Shown here: positions 16,487 through 23,975 of the stretch, in pieces
How positions within the stretch are numbered: position 1 is the first letter of the stretch
Layout of the letters: the number at the start of each line of letters is the position of its first letter
NCBI GenBank assembly: GCA_030037895.1
Contig: JASHPW010000018.1
Span: forward strand, 1-41,978
DNA length: 41,978 bases
Reading direction: 5' to 3'
From: Xanthobacteraceae bacterium
Lineage (GTDB): Bacteria > Pseudomonadota > Alphaproteobacteria > Rhizobiales > Xanthobacteraceae
The notes under the pieces: generated by a model
Told to the model about the DNA's origin: nothing
The model's database searches: none
What the model saw: only the letters and a program-made list of their open reading frames with translations
Made by a program: the position numbers and the translations under genes

Positions 16487-16547
16487 GCTTCATCCCCGGA
16501 CGCGGTCATGGATAGGGCGGCGATCACGGCAGCACAATCGCGGCATG

Positions 16548-17279
16548 CTACTGCCGCACCAGCAGGATCGGATCGGGACTTCCGGACACACGCTGCCACG
16601 TGCTGGCGTCGTTTTCTTCGAAGCGCCAGGTCTGTCCGCGCGCCGAGACCACCACCAAATCGCCCCGGTCCATGCGCCACGAGGTCGGAGCGAAGCGGGT
16701 GACGAGCGCGTCGCAGCCGGGCTTGACCTTGAGCGCCAGACCGTCGGCGCCGGCGGGATTGTTCGCCAGAGTGAGCCTGCAAATCGGCTTTCCCGCGCCG
16801 CGCGCGAGCGCCCAATCACCGACCATGTCCGCAGCCGAGCGCACCGGCGCGGCCGCCGCCGCATTCTGCAGCACGTAGCGGCCTTGGCCCGGCTGGAAGC
16901 CGTCATAGATGCCGGCTTCGGCCTCGGTCAGTTCGATCACCGCGGTGCCGCGCGCATCGAGAAGACGCAAGGAGCCGTAATTGTCCACGGTCCAGGCGGC
17001 GAGGTCCTTGGTCGAGGGAAAGACATTCGGACAATTCTTGTCGATCTCGAGCCTGTAGCCGCCGGCGGCCGCGTCGGAGCGGAAGACGAAGCGGCAGACC
17101 TTGTCATGATCGGCGTTGGAAAACTCCCAGGCGCCGAGCATCGCGCTGACGGCATCGCTCGACGGCGGCACGTCTTGCGCGTCTTGCGTCTCCTGCGCGA
17201 GCGCGCCGGCGCAAAGGCTGCCAGCTATAGCGCCGCCGATGATGGCGCTGCGGCCCATGCCGAAACCCCTCATGCTCAT
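16548..17279 (-). CDS. Secreted AprI/Inh-type protein with two inhibitor domains
   Basis: A protein of about 243 residues with a signal peptide (MGRSAIIGGAIAGSLCAGALAQ) and two copies of the Inh beta-barrel pattern. The first begins MLGAWEFSNADHDKVCRFVF and contains a cysteine pair; the second begins MVGDWALARGAGKPICRLTL and also has a pair of cysteines (CRL and PGCDAL). Each ends with a W-R-hydrophobic strand. Inh proteins inhibit secreted metalloproteases, and the related Omp19 of Brucella is a protease inhibitor in the same order. Two tandem domains are less common than one. No protease gene is adjacent, so the target is unknown. Possible starts are GTG 17294, ATG 17279 and ATG 17273. Confidence 0.82.
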   Translation of the reverse strand: MSMRGFGMGRSAIIGGAIAGSLCAGALAQETQDAQDVPPSSDAVSAMLGAWEFSNADHDKVCRFVFRSDAAAGGYRLEIDKNCPNVFPSTKDLAAWTVDNYGSLRLLDARGTAVIELTEAEAGIYDGFQPGQGRYVLQNAAAAAPVRSAADMVGDWALARGAGKPICRLTLANNPAGADGLALKVKPGCDALVTRFAPTSWRMDRGDLVVVSARGQTWRFEENDASTWQRVSGSPDPILLVRQ

Positions 17280-17440
17280 GCCTGACGCTACCACGTCGGC
17301 GCCGCGCCGTCATGATGCGCGGCGGACCGGCGCCGTCTCACTCCGACCCGCAGCAGATTGCAATCGCCACACCCCGATTGTCATCGCCGCCGCGACACTT
17401 ACATAAACGTCACGAACCTTGCAGACCCAGCGATCGCGCC

Positions 17441-17752
17441 ATGGTGGAAGAAAGAGACTTGCCGGAAACGCCGCGCGTGGAACCGGAGATCACTCCGCCG
17501 GACTACCGACGCCGTTCGCCGTGGCCCCGACATCGGTTCCCGCATGAGTTTGCCGATACCGGCTGGACGCACCGAATCTACGTCACCCGGCTTGGATCGT
17601 TCGCTGGCGCCCTGCTGCTGCTCGCTCTTGTCGTGCTCGCCGTCGTGTTTCTGCTCGCTTTCGTCGGCGCGCTGCTGATCTGGATTCCGATCGTGGCGCT
17701 CATCGTCGTCGTTGCCGCTCTGTCGGGGTTCCTGGGCCTGCGCCGGCGGTGA
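17441..17752 (+). CDS. Small membrane protein of unknown function
   Basis: A 103-residue protein. The first 55 residues are polar and rich in proline, arginine and glutamate; the motif GWTHRIYVTRLGS leads into a strongly hydrophobic stretch of about 40 residues that can make two membrane helices (AGALLLLALVVLAVVFLLAFVGALLIWIPIVALIVVV in outline), ending in RRR. I do not recognise a named family. The ATG at 17441 is the last good start before homology-like composition begins; a longer frame to 17312 is less likely. It faces away from the Inh gene and is about 190 bp upstream of the polysaccharide locus. Confidence 0.65.
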   Translation: MVEERDLPETPRVEPEITPPDYRRRSPWPRHRFPHEFADTGWTHRIYVTRLGSFAGALLLLALVVLAVVFLLAFVGALLIWIPIVALIVVVAALSGFLGLRRR

Positions 17753-17796
17753 ACACGCCGTCGCCGCGGCATACACCGGGCATTAACTTTAATCTT

Positions 17797-17812
17797 TTAT
17801 GAATATTCATAA
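17797..17812. promoter_or_regulatory. Perfect 16-bp AT-rich palindrome upstream of the polysaccharide locus
   Basis: The sequence TTATGAATATTCATAA is a perfect palindrome inside an unusually AT-rich island (about 17783-17812) within GC-rich DNA. It lies about 130 bp before the co-polymerase gene start. Perfect symmetry of this length suggests a dimeric regulator site; the regulator is not known. Confidence 0.5.
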
Positions 17813-17831
17813 CCCCCGCCGAAGCCTGGAC

Positions 17832-17851
17832 ATGCCAAGCGGCGTTGGCAT
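17832..17851. promoter_or_regulatory. Second inverted repeat upstream of the polysaccharide locus
   Basis: Two perfect 7-bp arms, ATGCCAA (17832-17838) and TTGGCAT (17845-17851), are separated by 6 bp. It sits 19 bp after the AT-rich palindrome and about 90 bp before the next gene. It may be an operator or a leader hairpin; nothing in the sequence names its partner. Confidence 0.35.
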
Positions 17852-17942
17852 TGAGTGCGGATCGGGGCGCATTTGCCTTCGCCGATGACGATCGCGCCGC
17901 CGGCGCCGGACACGCCCTGCCGCAAAGACAGTCGAGTGCCGA

Positions 17943-20117
17943 ATGTTCGAAGCGCCGCGTCAGATCACATCGGTCGCCGTCGGGACGGCTGATCTTGCCC
18001 TCGGCGCTCCTCCCCTCGCCAAGATGGATCTCCGCGGAATTTGGTCGGTCGTCTGGCGCGGCAAGACGACGATCCTGTGGACCACGGTTGCCGCGCTCGC
18101 CCTGATGGCGCTTTTCGTCCTCGTCGTGCCGCATCGATTCACGGCAACGACGCAGATCCTCATCGATCCGACGGATTTGCATGCAGTCGGGAGCGATCTG
18201 ACGCCGGCCAGCCAGGTGAGCGACGCCGGCGTGCTGCAGGTCGAGAGTCAGGTTCAGGTGTTGACGTCCGACAGCGTGCTGCGCCGCGCGGTCAAGGCGC
18301 TGGCGCTCGACCGCGACCCCGAATTCGCCCGCCGGCCGTCGCTACTGCGCGGATTGATGGCCGCATTCGGGCTCGACCGCGGCGCGGTTACCGACGGAGC
18401 GCTCACCGCACTCGCTGCACTCAAGCGCGACCTGCGGGTGAAACGCGCCGAACGCACCTACGTGGTGGAGGTGAGCGTCACCAGCCGGAATCCGGGAAAA
18501 GCGGCGCGTATCGCCAACGCCGTCGCCCAGGCTTACCTGGCGGAGCAGACGGAGGTGAGATTCGATGCCGCCCGCCAAGTCTCCAACTCACTGTCCGCCC
18601 GGCTCAACGAGCTAAAGGATCGCGTGCGCGAGGCCGAGGAACGGGCCGAGGCGTTCAAGGCGCGCAACAACATCGTCAACGCCAGCGGACAGCTGGTCAA
18701 CGAGCAGCAACTCTCGGAATTGAACAGTCAGTTGGTGGCGGCCCGCGCGCGCGCAGAGGCGGCGAAGGCGCGCCTCGATCAGGTCGAGCGCCTGCAGCAG
18801 TCGAAAGCCGACATCGGCGCCTTCCCCGAGGCGGTGCAATCGCCGACCATCACCGCGCTGCGCAGCCAATACGCCGAGATCATGCGGCGCGAGGCGGAGC
18901 AGATGACCTCGCTCGGCGACCGCCATCCGGCGGTGATCGAAATCCAGGCGCAGGCCGAGCGGCTGCGGCGAATGATCGAGGAGGAAGTCAACCGCATCGC
19001 GCTTTCGGCGCGCAGCGAATATGAGAGCGCGCACGCCGACGAGGAGATGCTCAGCCGCAGCCTGGAAGCGCTCAAGCGCAACGCCATCACCACCGACAAA
19101 GCCATGGTGACGTTGCGCGAACTCGAGCGCGACGTACAGGCCAGCCGGGCGGTTTACGAGTCCTTTCTGGTCCGCGCCCGCGAGACCGGCGAACAAGAGC
19201 GGCTCGACACCAAGAACATTCGCGTGATTTCCCCGGCCGATCTGCCGCTGCGCCGCTCGTTCCCGCCGTCGAATCTGGTCCTGGCTTTGGCGGCGGTGGT
19301 CCTTGGCGTTGCCGCCGGCGCCGGCATCAGCATCGTGCGCCCGCCGCGCGATGAGGCGACGCCGCGACCGAGCGCGGGCCATGACCGCCGCGGCAAGCCG
19401 GACCAACCCGCCGAAGAATCCTCGCCGGCGGCGGCGTTCCCGGCTCCCGTCCCCGTGCTGGCGGTGGTGCCGGGCGTCGGCGCGCTGCACGGCCCGACGG
19501 CAACGAACGACCCGAAATCGCGGTTCGCCGGGAACATCCGCAAAGTTTACGCGGCGGTGCGGGCGAGCCACAGCAAACGCGGCAACCCGAGCCTCCTCGT
19601 CGTTGCCGCGCCCGGCGAAGACCAGGACGCCGCGGCGGTGGCGCTCAATCTCGCCGCCGTTGCGGCGCTGACGCAACGCGTGCTGCTGATCGACACCGAC
19701 CTCGAGCGGCGCACGCTCGCGGCGGCCCACGCCGACCGGAGCGAAGCCGGCCTGGTCGATGTGGCGGTCGGACGGCGGCTTCTTTCCGACGTGGTCGTTC
19801 GCGACCGGGACACCAACATCAACTTGGTGCCGTTCGTTTCGCCGCACAGCCGCCGCGATCGAACGATCAGGGACGAGGACATCAAAATGGCGTTCGCCCA
19901 GACCCGGCACTTCGACATGGTGATCGTCGCCGCGACGGATATCGACCGCGATCCGAGCGGACGCTTCTTCGCCGGACTTGTAGATCACATTGTCCTTGTC
20001 GCCAAAGCGCACGACGCCGACGACGGCGACGGCGTCATCGGCGGGCTCGTTTCACGCTTCGGCCTCGACGCGCGGAAGATCCGCGGAACGGTCCTCACCG
20101 GCGCGGCGGCGGCCTGA
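17943..20117 (+). CDS. Polysaccharide co-polymerase with degenerate tyrosine-kinase domain (Wzz/GumC/ExoP type)
   Basis: A 724-residue inner-membrane protein that would set chain length in Wzx/Wzy polysaccharide export. The first membrane helix is TTVAALALMALFVLVV at about 43-58, followed by the Wzz domain (FTATTQILIDPTDL), a long coiled-coil region (about 210-420) and the second helix (LVLALAAVVLGVAAGAGISIV) after the proline-rich SPADLPLRRSFPPSN motif. The cytoplasmic part resembles a BY-kinase but is damaged. The expected Walker A (GEGKST-like) reads PGEDQDAA at 557-564, with no lysine or Ser/Thr. Walker A' is kept (VLLIDTDLERR, D584 and D586), and Walker B reads MVIVAATDID without the usual DTPP. 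No C-terminal tyrosine cluster is seen. ATG 17943 is the first gene of the locus. Confidence 0.9.
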   Translation: MFEAPRQITSVAVGTADLALGAPPLAKMDLRGIWSVVWRGKTTILWTTVAALALMALFVLVVPHRFTATTQILIDPTDLHAVGSDLTPASQVSDAGVLQVESQVQVLTSDSVLRRAVKALALDRDPEFARRPSLLRGLMAAFGLDRGAVTDGALTALAALKRDLRVKRAERTYVVEVSVTSRNPGKAARIANAVAQAYLAEQTEVRFDAARQVSNSLSARLNELKDRVREAEERAEAFKARNNIVNASGQLVNEQQLSELNSQLVAARARAEAAKARLDQVERLQQSKADIGAFPEAVQSPTITALRSQYAEIMRREAEQMTSLGDRHPAVIEIQAQAERLRRMIEEEVNRIALSARSEYESAHADEEMLSRSLEALKRNAITTDKAMVTLRELERDVQASRAVYESFLVRARETGEQERLDTKNIRVISPADLPLRRSFPPSNLVLALAAVVLGVAAGAGISIVRPPRDEATPRPSAGHDRRGKPDQPAEESSPAAAFPAPVPVLAVVPGVGALHGPTATNDPKSRFAGNIRKVYAAVRASHSKRGNPSLLVVAAPGEDQDAAAVALNLAAVAALTQRVLLIDTDLERRTLAAAHADRSEAGLVDVAVGRRLLSDVVVRDRDTNINLVPFVSPHSRRDRTIRDEDIKMAFAQTRHFDMVIVAATDIDRDPSGRFFAGLVDHIVLVAKAHDADDGDGVIGGLVSRFGLDARKIRGTVLTGAAAA

Positions 20118-20167
20118 AAGCGAAGCGACCGGGCCAGGTCTGCGCCAACTAGGCAGGAAAGATCGTC

Positions 20168-21475
20168 GTGGCGAAGCTCGATCCGGTTGCGACGGCAAGT
20201 CCTGCAGTCGGCGCGGGCGTCGATGCCGATACGCTGATCCGCAGCATTCTCTTCATGGCGGTTTTTCTGTCGGTGTGGATTTCATTCCATCCCTTCCAGA
20301 GCCTTGCCGAGCCGCCGCAGGCGGTCACCGAAGGAGGCGATCTTGTCAACCAGATCGCCTTCTCCGTCCTGTTCCTGGCGCTTGCGGCATGGACATATTT
20401 CCACGAACCCGGGCGACTGCTGCCGCTGTTGCGGCCAGCCCTGCTCGCGGCGCTGGCCTGGTGCGCCGTCTCGGTCGTCGCCTCCTGGGAGCCCGCGCTC
20501 GCCGCGCGCCGCCTCGCCTTCACGCTCGTCATCATGAGCATTTCCGGCATGGTGCTGCTGCTACCGAAGAACGTCCGGCACTTCAGCGACCTGATGGCCG
20601 CAGTCGTGCTCATCGTGCTCGCCGTGTGTTATCTCGGCGTTCTGCTCGCGCCGTCGCTTTCGATTCACCAGGCGACCGATTTCGCCGAGCCCGAGCATGC
20701 CGGGGACTGGCGCGGCCTGTTCCCGCACAAAAACCAGGCGGGCGCGACGATGGTGCTCTTCATCTTCATCGGAATGTTCGTGGCGCGCATGCGCAGCCGC
20801 GCCCTCGGCGCCGCGATCATCGGTCTCGCCTCGGTCTTTCTCGCCTTCACCGAGTCGAAGACGGCGATCGGCGTGCTGCCGTTGGTGTTGATCTTGGCGG
20901 CGATCATTGCCCGGAGCCGGCGGCCGATCGTGGGTATCGCGCTGGTGATCGCCATTCTTGCCGTTTTCAATCTGTGCTCCGTCGGCACGGTCTCTTTCCC
21001 CTCGGTACGCAAGCTGATGGAATCGGTGATGCCGGATGCGACCTATACCGGCAGGACCGAGATCTGGCAGTTGGCGCTGCAATACGCCGCGCTGCGCCCG
21101 CTCACCGGCTACGGCTTTTCCGCGTTCTGGGGCACCGAGCAGGTGGTCTATGGGCTGGGCGACAATTCAAGTTGGGTGAACGCGGCAAGCGACGCGCACA
21201 ATGCTTACGTCAATCTGGCGGTGACCATCGGCATCCCCGGACTGGTGCTGGCGATCGTCTGGATCGTCGTTCTGCCGATCCTTGATTTTTATCGCCGGTC
21301 GCGCGAGCCGCACATCGCCGTTCTGCAAATGCTGTTCCTGCGCATATGTCTTTACGGCGTTTACGCCTCGTGCTTCGAGAGCTCGATTTTCCAGCAGGTC
21401 GGCGAAGTCTGGTTCCTGTTCATGACCGCGGCCTTCGGCCTGCGCTATCTCTCGGTCACGCGCGCCACGCTGTAA
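20168..21475 (+). CDS. O-antigen ligase/Wzy-like polysaccharide polymerase
   Basis: A 435-residue polytopic membrane protein with about ten to twelve helices. The Wzy_C-type region is clear: the periplasmic stretch DFAEPEHAGDWRGLFPHKNQ is followed by helices, and later by TYTGRTEIWQLALQYAALRPLTGYGFSAFW and AASDAHNAYVNLAVTIGIPGL, the conserved GRTEIW and HN-Y motifs of the family. Such proteins join repeat units or ligate polymers on the periplasmic face. In this locus polymerisation is the likely role. The GTG start at 20168 has AGGAAAG upstream. It lies 50 bp after the co-polymerase gene, probably in one operon, and converges on the GH5 gene with a 21-bp gap. Confidence 0.9.
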   Translation: MAKLDPVATASPAVGAGVDADTLIRSILFMAVFLSVWISFHPFQSLAEPPQAVTEGGDLVNQIAFSVLFLALAAWTYFHEPGRLLPLLRPALLAALAWCAVSVVASWEPALAARRLAFTLVIMSISGMVLLLPKNVRHFSDLMAAVVLIVLAVCYLGVLLAPSLSIHQATDFAEPEHAGDWRGLFPHKNQAGATMVLFIFIGMFVARMRSRALGAAIIGLASVFLAFTESKTAIGVLPLVLILAAIIARSRRPIVGIALVIAILAVFNLCSVGTVSFPSVRKLMESVMPDATYTGRTEIWQLALQYAALRPLTGYGFSAFWGTEQVVYGLGDNSSWVNAASDAHNAYVNLAVTIGIPGLVLAIVWIVVLPILDFYRRSREPHIAVLQMLFLRICLYGVYASCFESSIFQQVGEVWFLFMTAAFGLRYLSVTRATL

Positions 21476-21496
21476 CCGGCCGTTCGGGCGTCATCA

Positions 21497-22798
21497 TCAT
21501 CGGGCGGGACCGTCCGGCAGTCCTGCGCGCGGGCCGGACTTCGCCGCGGTCTCCGGCACGTCGAGACGCAGCGCGCGCATGAGCCGCGGGTCGGGATCGC
21601 GGTCGCTCTCGCGCACGTAGAGGCCGAACGGATCGTCGCGCAGCACGAAGGCGGTCCAGCCCCAGCCGTGGCTTTCGATGGCCGCGGACGTGTCGCGCAG
21701 CCAGCGCGCGCGCGAGGCCCGGTCGATTTCCACCCCTTCGATCGTCTGCTTCATGGCCCCGAACTCGGTGAACACGATCCGATCGGAATCGACGCGCTGG
21801 CGCGCCTGCCAATCGGCGACCTGGTTCATCCATTGCCCGATCTGCGCCGGACCTTGCGCCTCCTGGAAATAGCGGCGGATTTCGCTCTCCGCTTTGGCCT
21901 CGGCCGCCTGCCGATCGACGCCCGGCGCCAAGGTCACCGTCCGGAAGCGCGCGCGCGTGAGCGACAGCGTATCGTCAAGGCTTCCGGCCGACGCCGGAAA
22001 GGGAACTCCGATCGTGCCCGCCAGATACGGCATCGTCCAGGTGGCACCCTGGTGCGTGAACAAGAATGGATAATAGAAATGTACGCTGACGAAATTGCGC
22101 CGGTCGCGCAACAAATCGGTATCGAGGACAACGATGCCCTCAATGTTCGACCAGCAGCCGCCGGTGAGGAACAGCGGCAGATTCGGCGCAATGCCGCGGA
22201 TGCGCTCGACCATGACCTCCTGGTAGGCGGTCCAATCCGTCCCGAATCGGACCCGGCACTTCGATTGCGGCTCGTTCATCGGCTCCAGCGCCACGACTCC
22301 GGTGTTGACGGACGCCAGCGCCGCGGCGACGCGCTCGACCATCGCCGCGTAAATGCGGAATTTCGGGCCGTCGAGACCGTCGAGATAGGTCTCCGGCAAT
22401 TCATGGTGCAGCGACGGCGGGAACAACGTGACCAGCACGTTGAGACCGTGGCGATGAATCGCGGCTATGACCGCGAGGAGATCATCGAGGATTTTCCGCC
22501 GCTGCCGCTCGTCGCCCTGCATCAGCGGACCCATGTCGAGCGGGACGCGCATGTGATCGAAGCCGATCCGGTGCAGCTCGTCGAAATCGAAGAGCGTCAA
22601 CGCCGCGCGCGCCTGGGGATAGGCGGGATCGGCATAGCTTTTCGCGTCGCCGTCGCCGGTCGTCGCGGGAAACTGGAAGAATTCAACGAGCGTCGCACCG
22701 CGTTTGAAAGCGGGCGTGCCGGCGGCGGCCGCCGTCCCTGCGGCCGCGACGCCCGCCGCAATGACCGCCGCGGCGGCCAAACATATCCACGGTCTCAT
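21497..22798 (-). CDS. Secreted glycoside hydrolase family 5 (cellulase-like)
   Basis: A 433-residue exported glycosidase. The signal peptide is residues 1-26 (ICLAAAAVIAAGVAAAGTAAAA). The GH5 barrel shows the acid/base E176 in LEPMNEPQ, the H240-x-Y242 motif in SVHFYYPFLF, and the nucleophile E345 in IVFTEFGA. R84 in HMRVP and the W382-like segment GWGWTAF also fit the family. It should cleave a beta-linked glucan or mannan-type chain in the periplasm or outside. Polysaccharide loci often carry such a hydrolase to trim or clear the polymer. The ATG start overlaps the stop of the upstream GT4 gene by 4 bases (ATGA), which ties synthesis of both together. Confidence 0.92.
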   Translation of the reverse strand: MRPWICLAAAAVIAAGVAAAGTAAAAGTPAFKRGATLVEFFQFPATTGDGDAKSYADPAYPQARAALTLFDFDELHRIGFDHMRVPLDMGPLMQGDERQRRKILDDLLAVIAAIHRHGLNVLVTLFPPSLHHELPETYLDGLDGPKFRIYAAMVERVAAALASVNTGVVALEPMNEPQSKCRVRFGTDWTAYQEVMVERIRGIAPNLPLFLTGGCWSNIEGIVVLDTDLLRDRRNFVSVHFYYPFLFTHQGATWTMPYLAGTIGVPFPASAGSLDDTLSLTRARFRTVTLAPGVDRQAAEAKAESEIRRYFQEAQGPAQIGQWMNQVADWQARQRVDSDRIVFTEFGAMKQTIEGVEIDRASRARWLRDTSAAIESHGWGWTAFVLRDDPFGLYVRESDRDPDPRLMRALRLDVPETAAKSGPRAGLPDGPAR

Positions 22799-23904
22799 GG
22801 CTGGGCCCGTCCCGCCGTCGCTGCAACACCGGACCGCGGCAACTCGCGCCGATCATTCCGGGTCTCCTTTTCGAACAGGCTGAGGTAACTCTCGATCATC
22901 CGCTGCCGCGAATATCTGCGGCGCACGCCGCGAGCGAAGGTGGCGGCGACCTGCGGCATGGGCGGCCGCGCCAGCGCCGCGCGGATCGCCGCGGTCCAGC
23001 CCCCGAGGTCGTGCGGCGCAACGAACGCGACCGGTTCCGAGCCATCGACCCGCAGCACCTCGCGTAGTACCGGCAGATCGGCCACGACCATCGGCATACC
23101 GACCATGGCGGCTTCGACGGCGGCAAGCCCGAAAGTCTCCCACGTCGAGGGGAACACGAAAAGGTCGGCGGCGAGATAGAGGTCGGCGATATCGGCGGCC
23201 GGCAGCGCCCCGAGCATGTGCAGCCGGTCGGCCACGCCGAGCGAAGCGGCGAGCGCGCGATACGCGCCTTCCTGCAGACCGCTTCCCGCGAGCACGAGAT
23301 GCGATTGCGGCAGATCGGCCAGCGCCCGAATCAGCAGGTCTTGATTCTTCTGCGCCGTCAGCCGGCCGACATTGAGGAGGAGCGGCTGCGCCGGCGGCAA
23401 GTTGAAGCGCCGGCGCGCCTCTTCGCGGTGCCGGGTCGGCGCCGGAGCATCGAGCCCGTGCTCGATCAGGATCATTGCGCGCCGGTATGGCGCGGGATAG
23501 CGGGCGAACTCGGTCCAGGTGGCGGCGCTGTTGGCGATGTTGGCGCTGTAAAGGCCGAGGCTGCCGGCGAGCCGGTCGAGCCATCGGATCGGCGGCGCCG
23601 TTTCGCCCGGCACGCAGGTCTGGTGCACGATACGCAACCGACAGCCGCGCAGCCAGCCTATTGCGCCGACGAGAATCGACGCCGTCGCCTGATACGCGAT
23701 CAGCGCGTCGAAATCGCCGCGCCAGACGCGGCGCGCCATGCGCAAGGCACAGGCAAGCTTCGCCTGCACCGACAGGCCCGGGCGCGGAAACAAATACGCC
23801 GTTTCAAACGCAAAACGGTGCGACGACAGTCCTTCTTCAATCATGCCGGCAAGCATCTGAACGCCGCCGCGTTCGCGATCGTGAAGGACCTGCAGAATAC
23901 GCAT
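22795..23904 (-). CDS. Glycosyltransferase family 4
   Basis: A 369-residue GT-B fold enzyme that transfers a sugar from a nucleotide donor. The N-terminal acceptor domain starts RILQVLHDRERGGVQMLAGMI, and the C-terminal donor domain has LLNVGRLTAQKNQDLLIRAL and the E-x7-E motif in STWETFGLAAVEAAM. These are standard GT4 (glycosyl transferase group 1) features. No signal peptide; it works at the inner face of the membrane. It is the upstream gene of a two-gene unit with the GH5 hydrolase and is divergent from the Wzx flippase gene, with 71 bp between. That gap must contain both promoters and shows repeats of CGATTT. The donor sugar is not predictable. Confidence 0.92.
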   Translation of the reverse strand: MRILQVLHDRERGGVQMLAGMIEEGLSSHRFAFETAYLFPRPGLSVQAKLACALRMARRVWRGDFDALIAYQATASILVGAIGWLRGCRLRIVHQTCVPGETAPPIRWLDRLAGSLGLYSANIANSAATWTEFARYPAPYRRAMILIEHGLDAPAPTRHREEARRRFNLPPAQPLLLNVGRLTAQKNQDLLIRALADLPQSHLVLAGSGLQEGAYRALAASLGVADRLHMLGALPAADIADLYLAADLFVFPSTWETFGLAAVEAAMVGMPMVVADLPVLREVLRVDGSEPVAFVAPHDLGGWTAAIRAALARPPMPQVAATFARGVRRRYSRQRMIESYLSLFEKETRNDRRELPRSGVAATAGRAQP

Positions 23905-23975
23905 GAGATGTCAGTTGTGGCGACGCTATCCGGTTCCTGGCGGCGGACGATTTGCAGACGATTTAACGATACTCA

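Noticed and set aside
17845..17860. TTGGCATTGAGTGCGG as a second sigma-54 promoter
   Set aside because: The GG to GC distance is 10 bp instead of 12, so it cannot serve as -24/-12.
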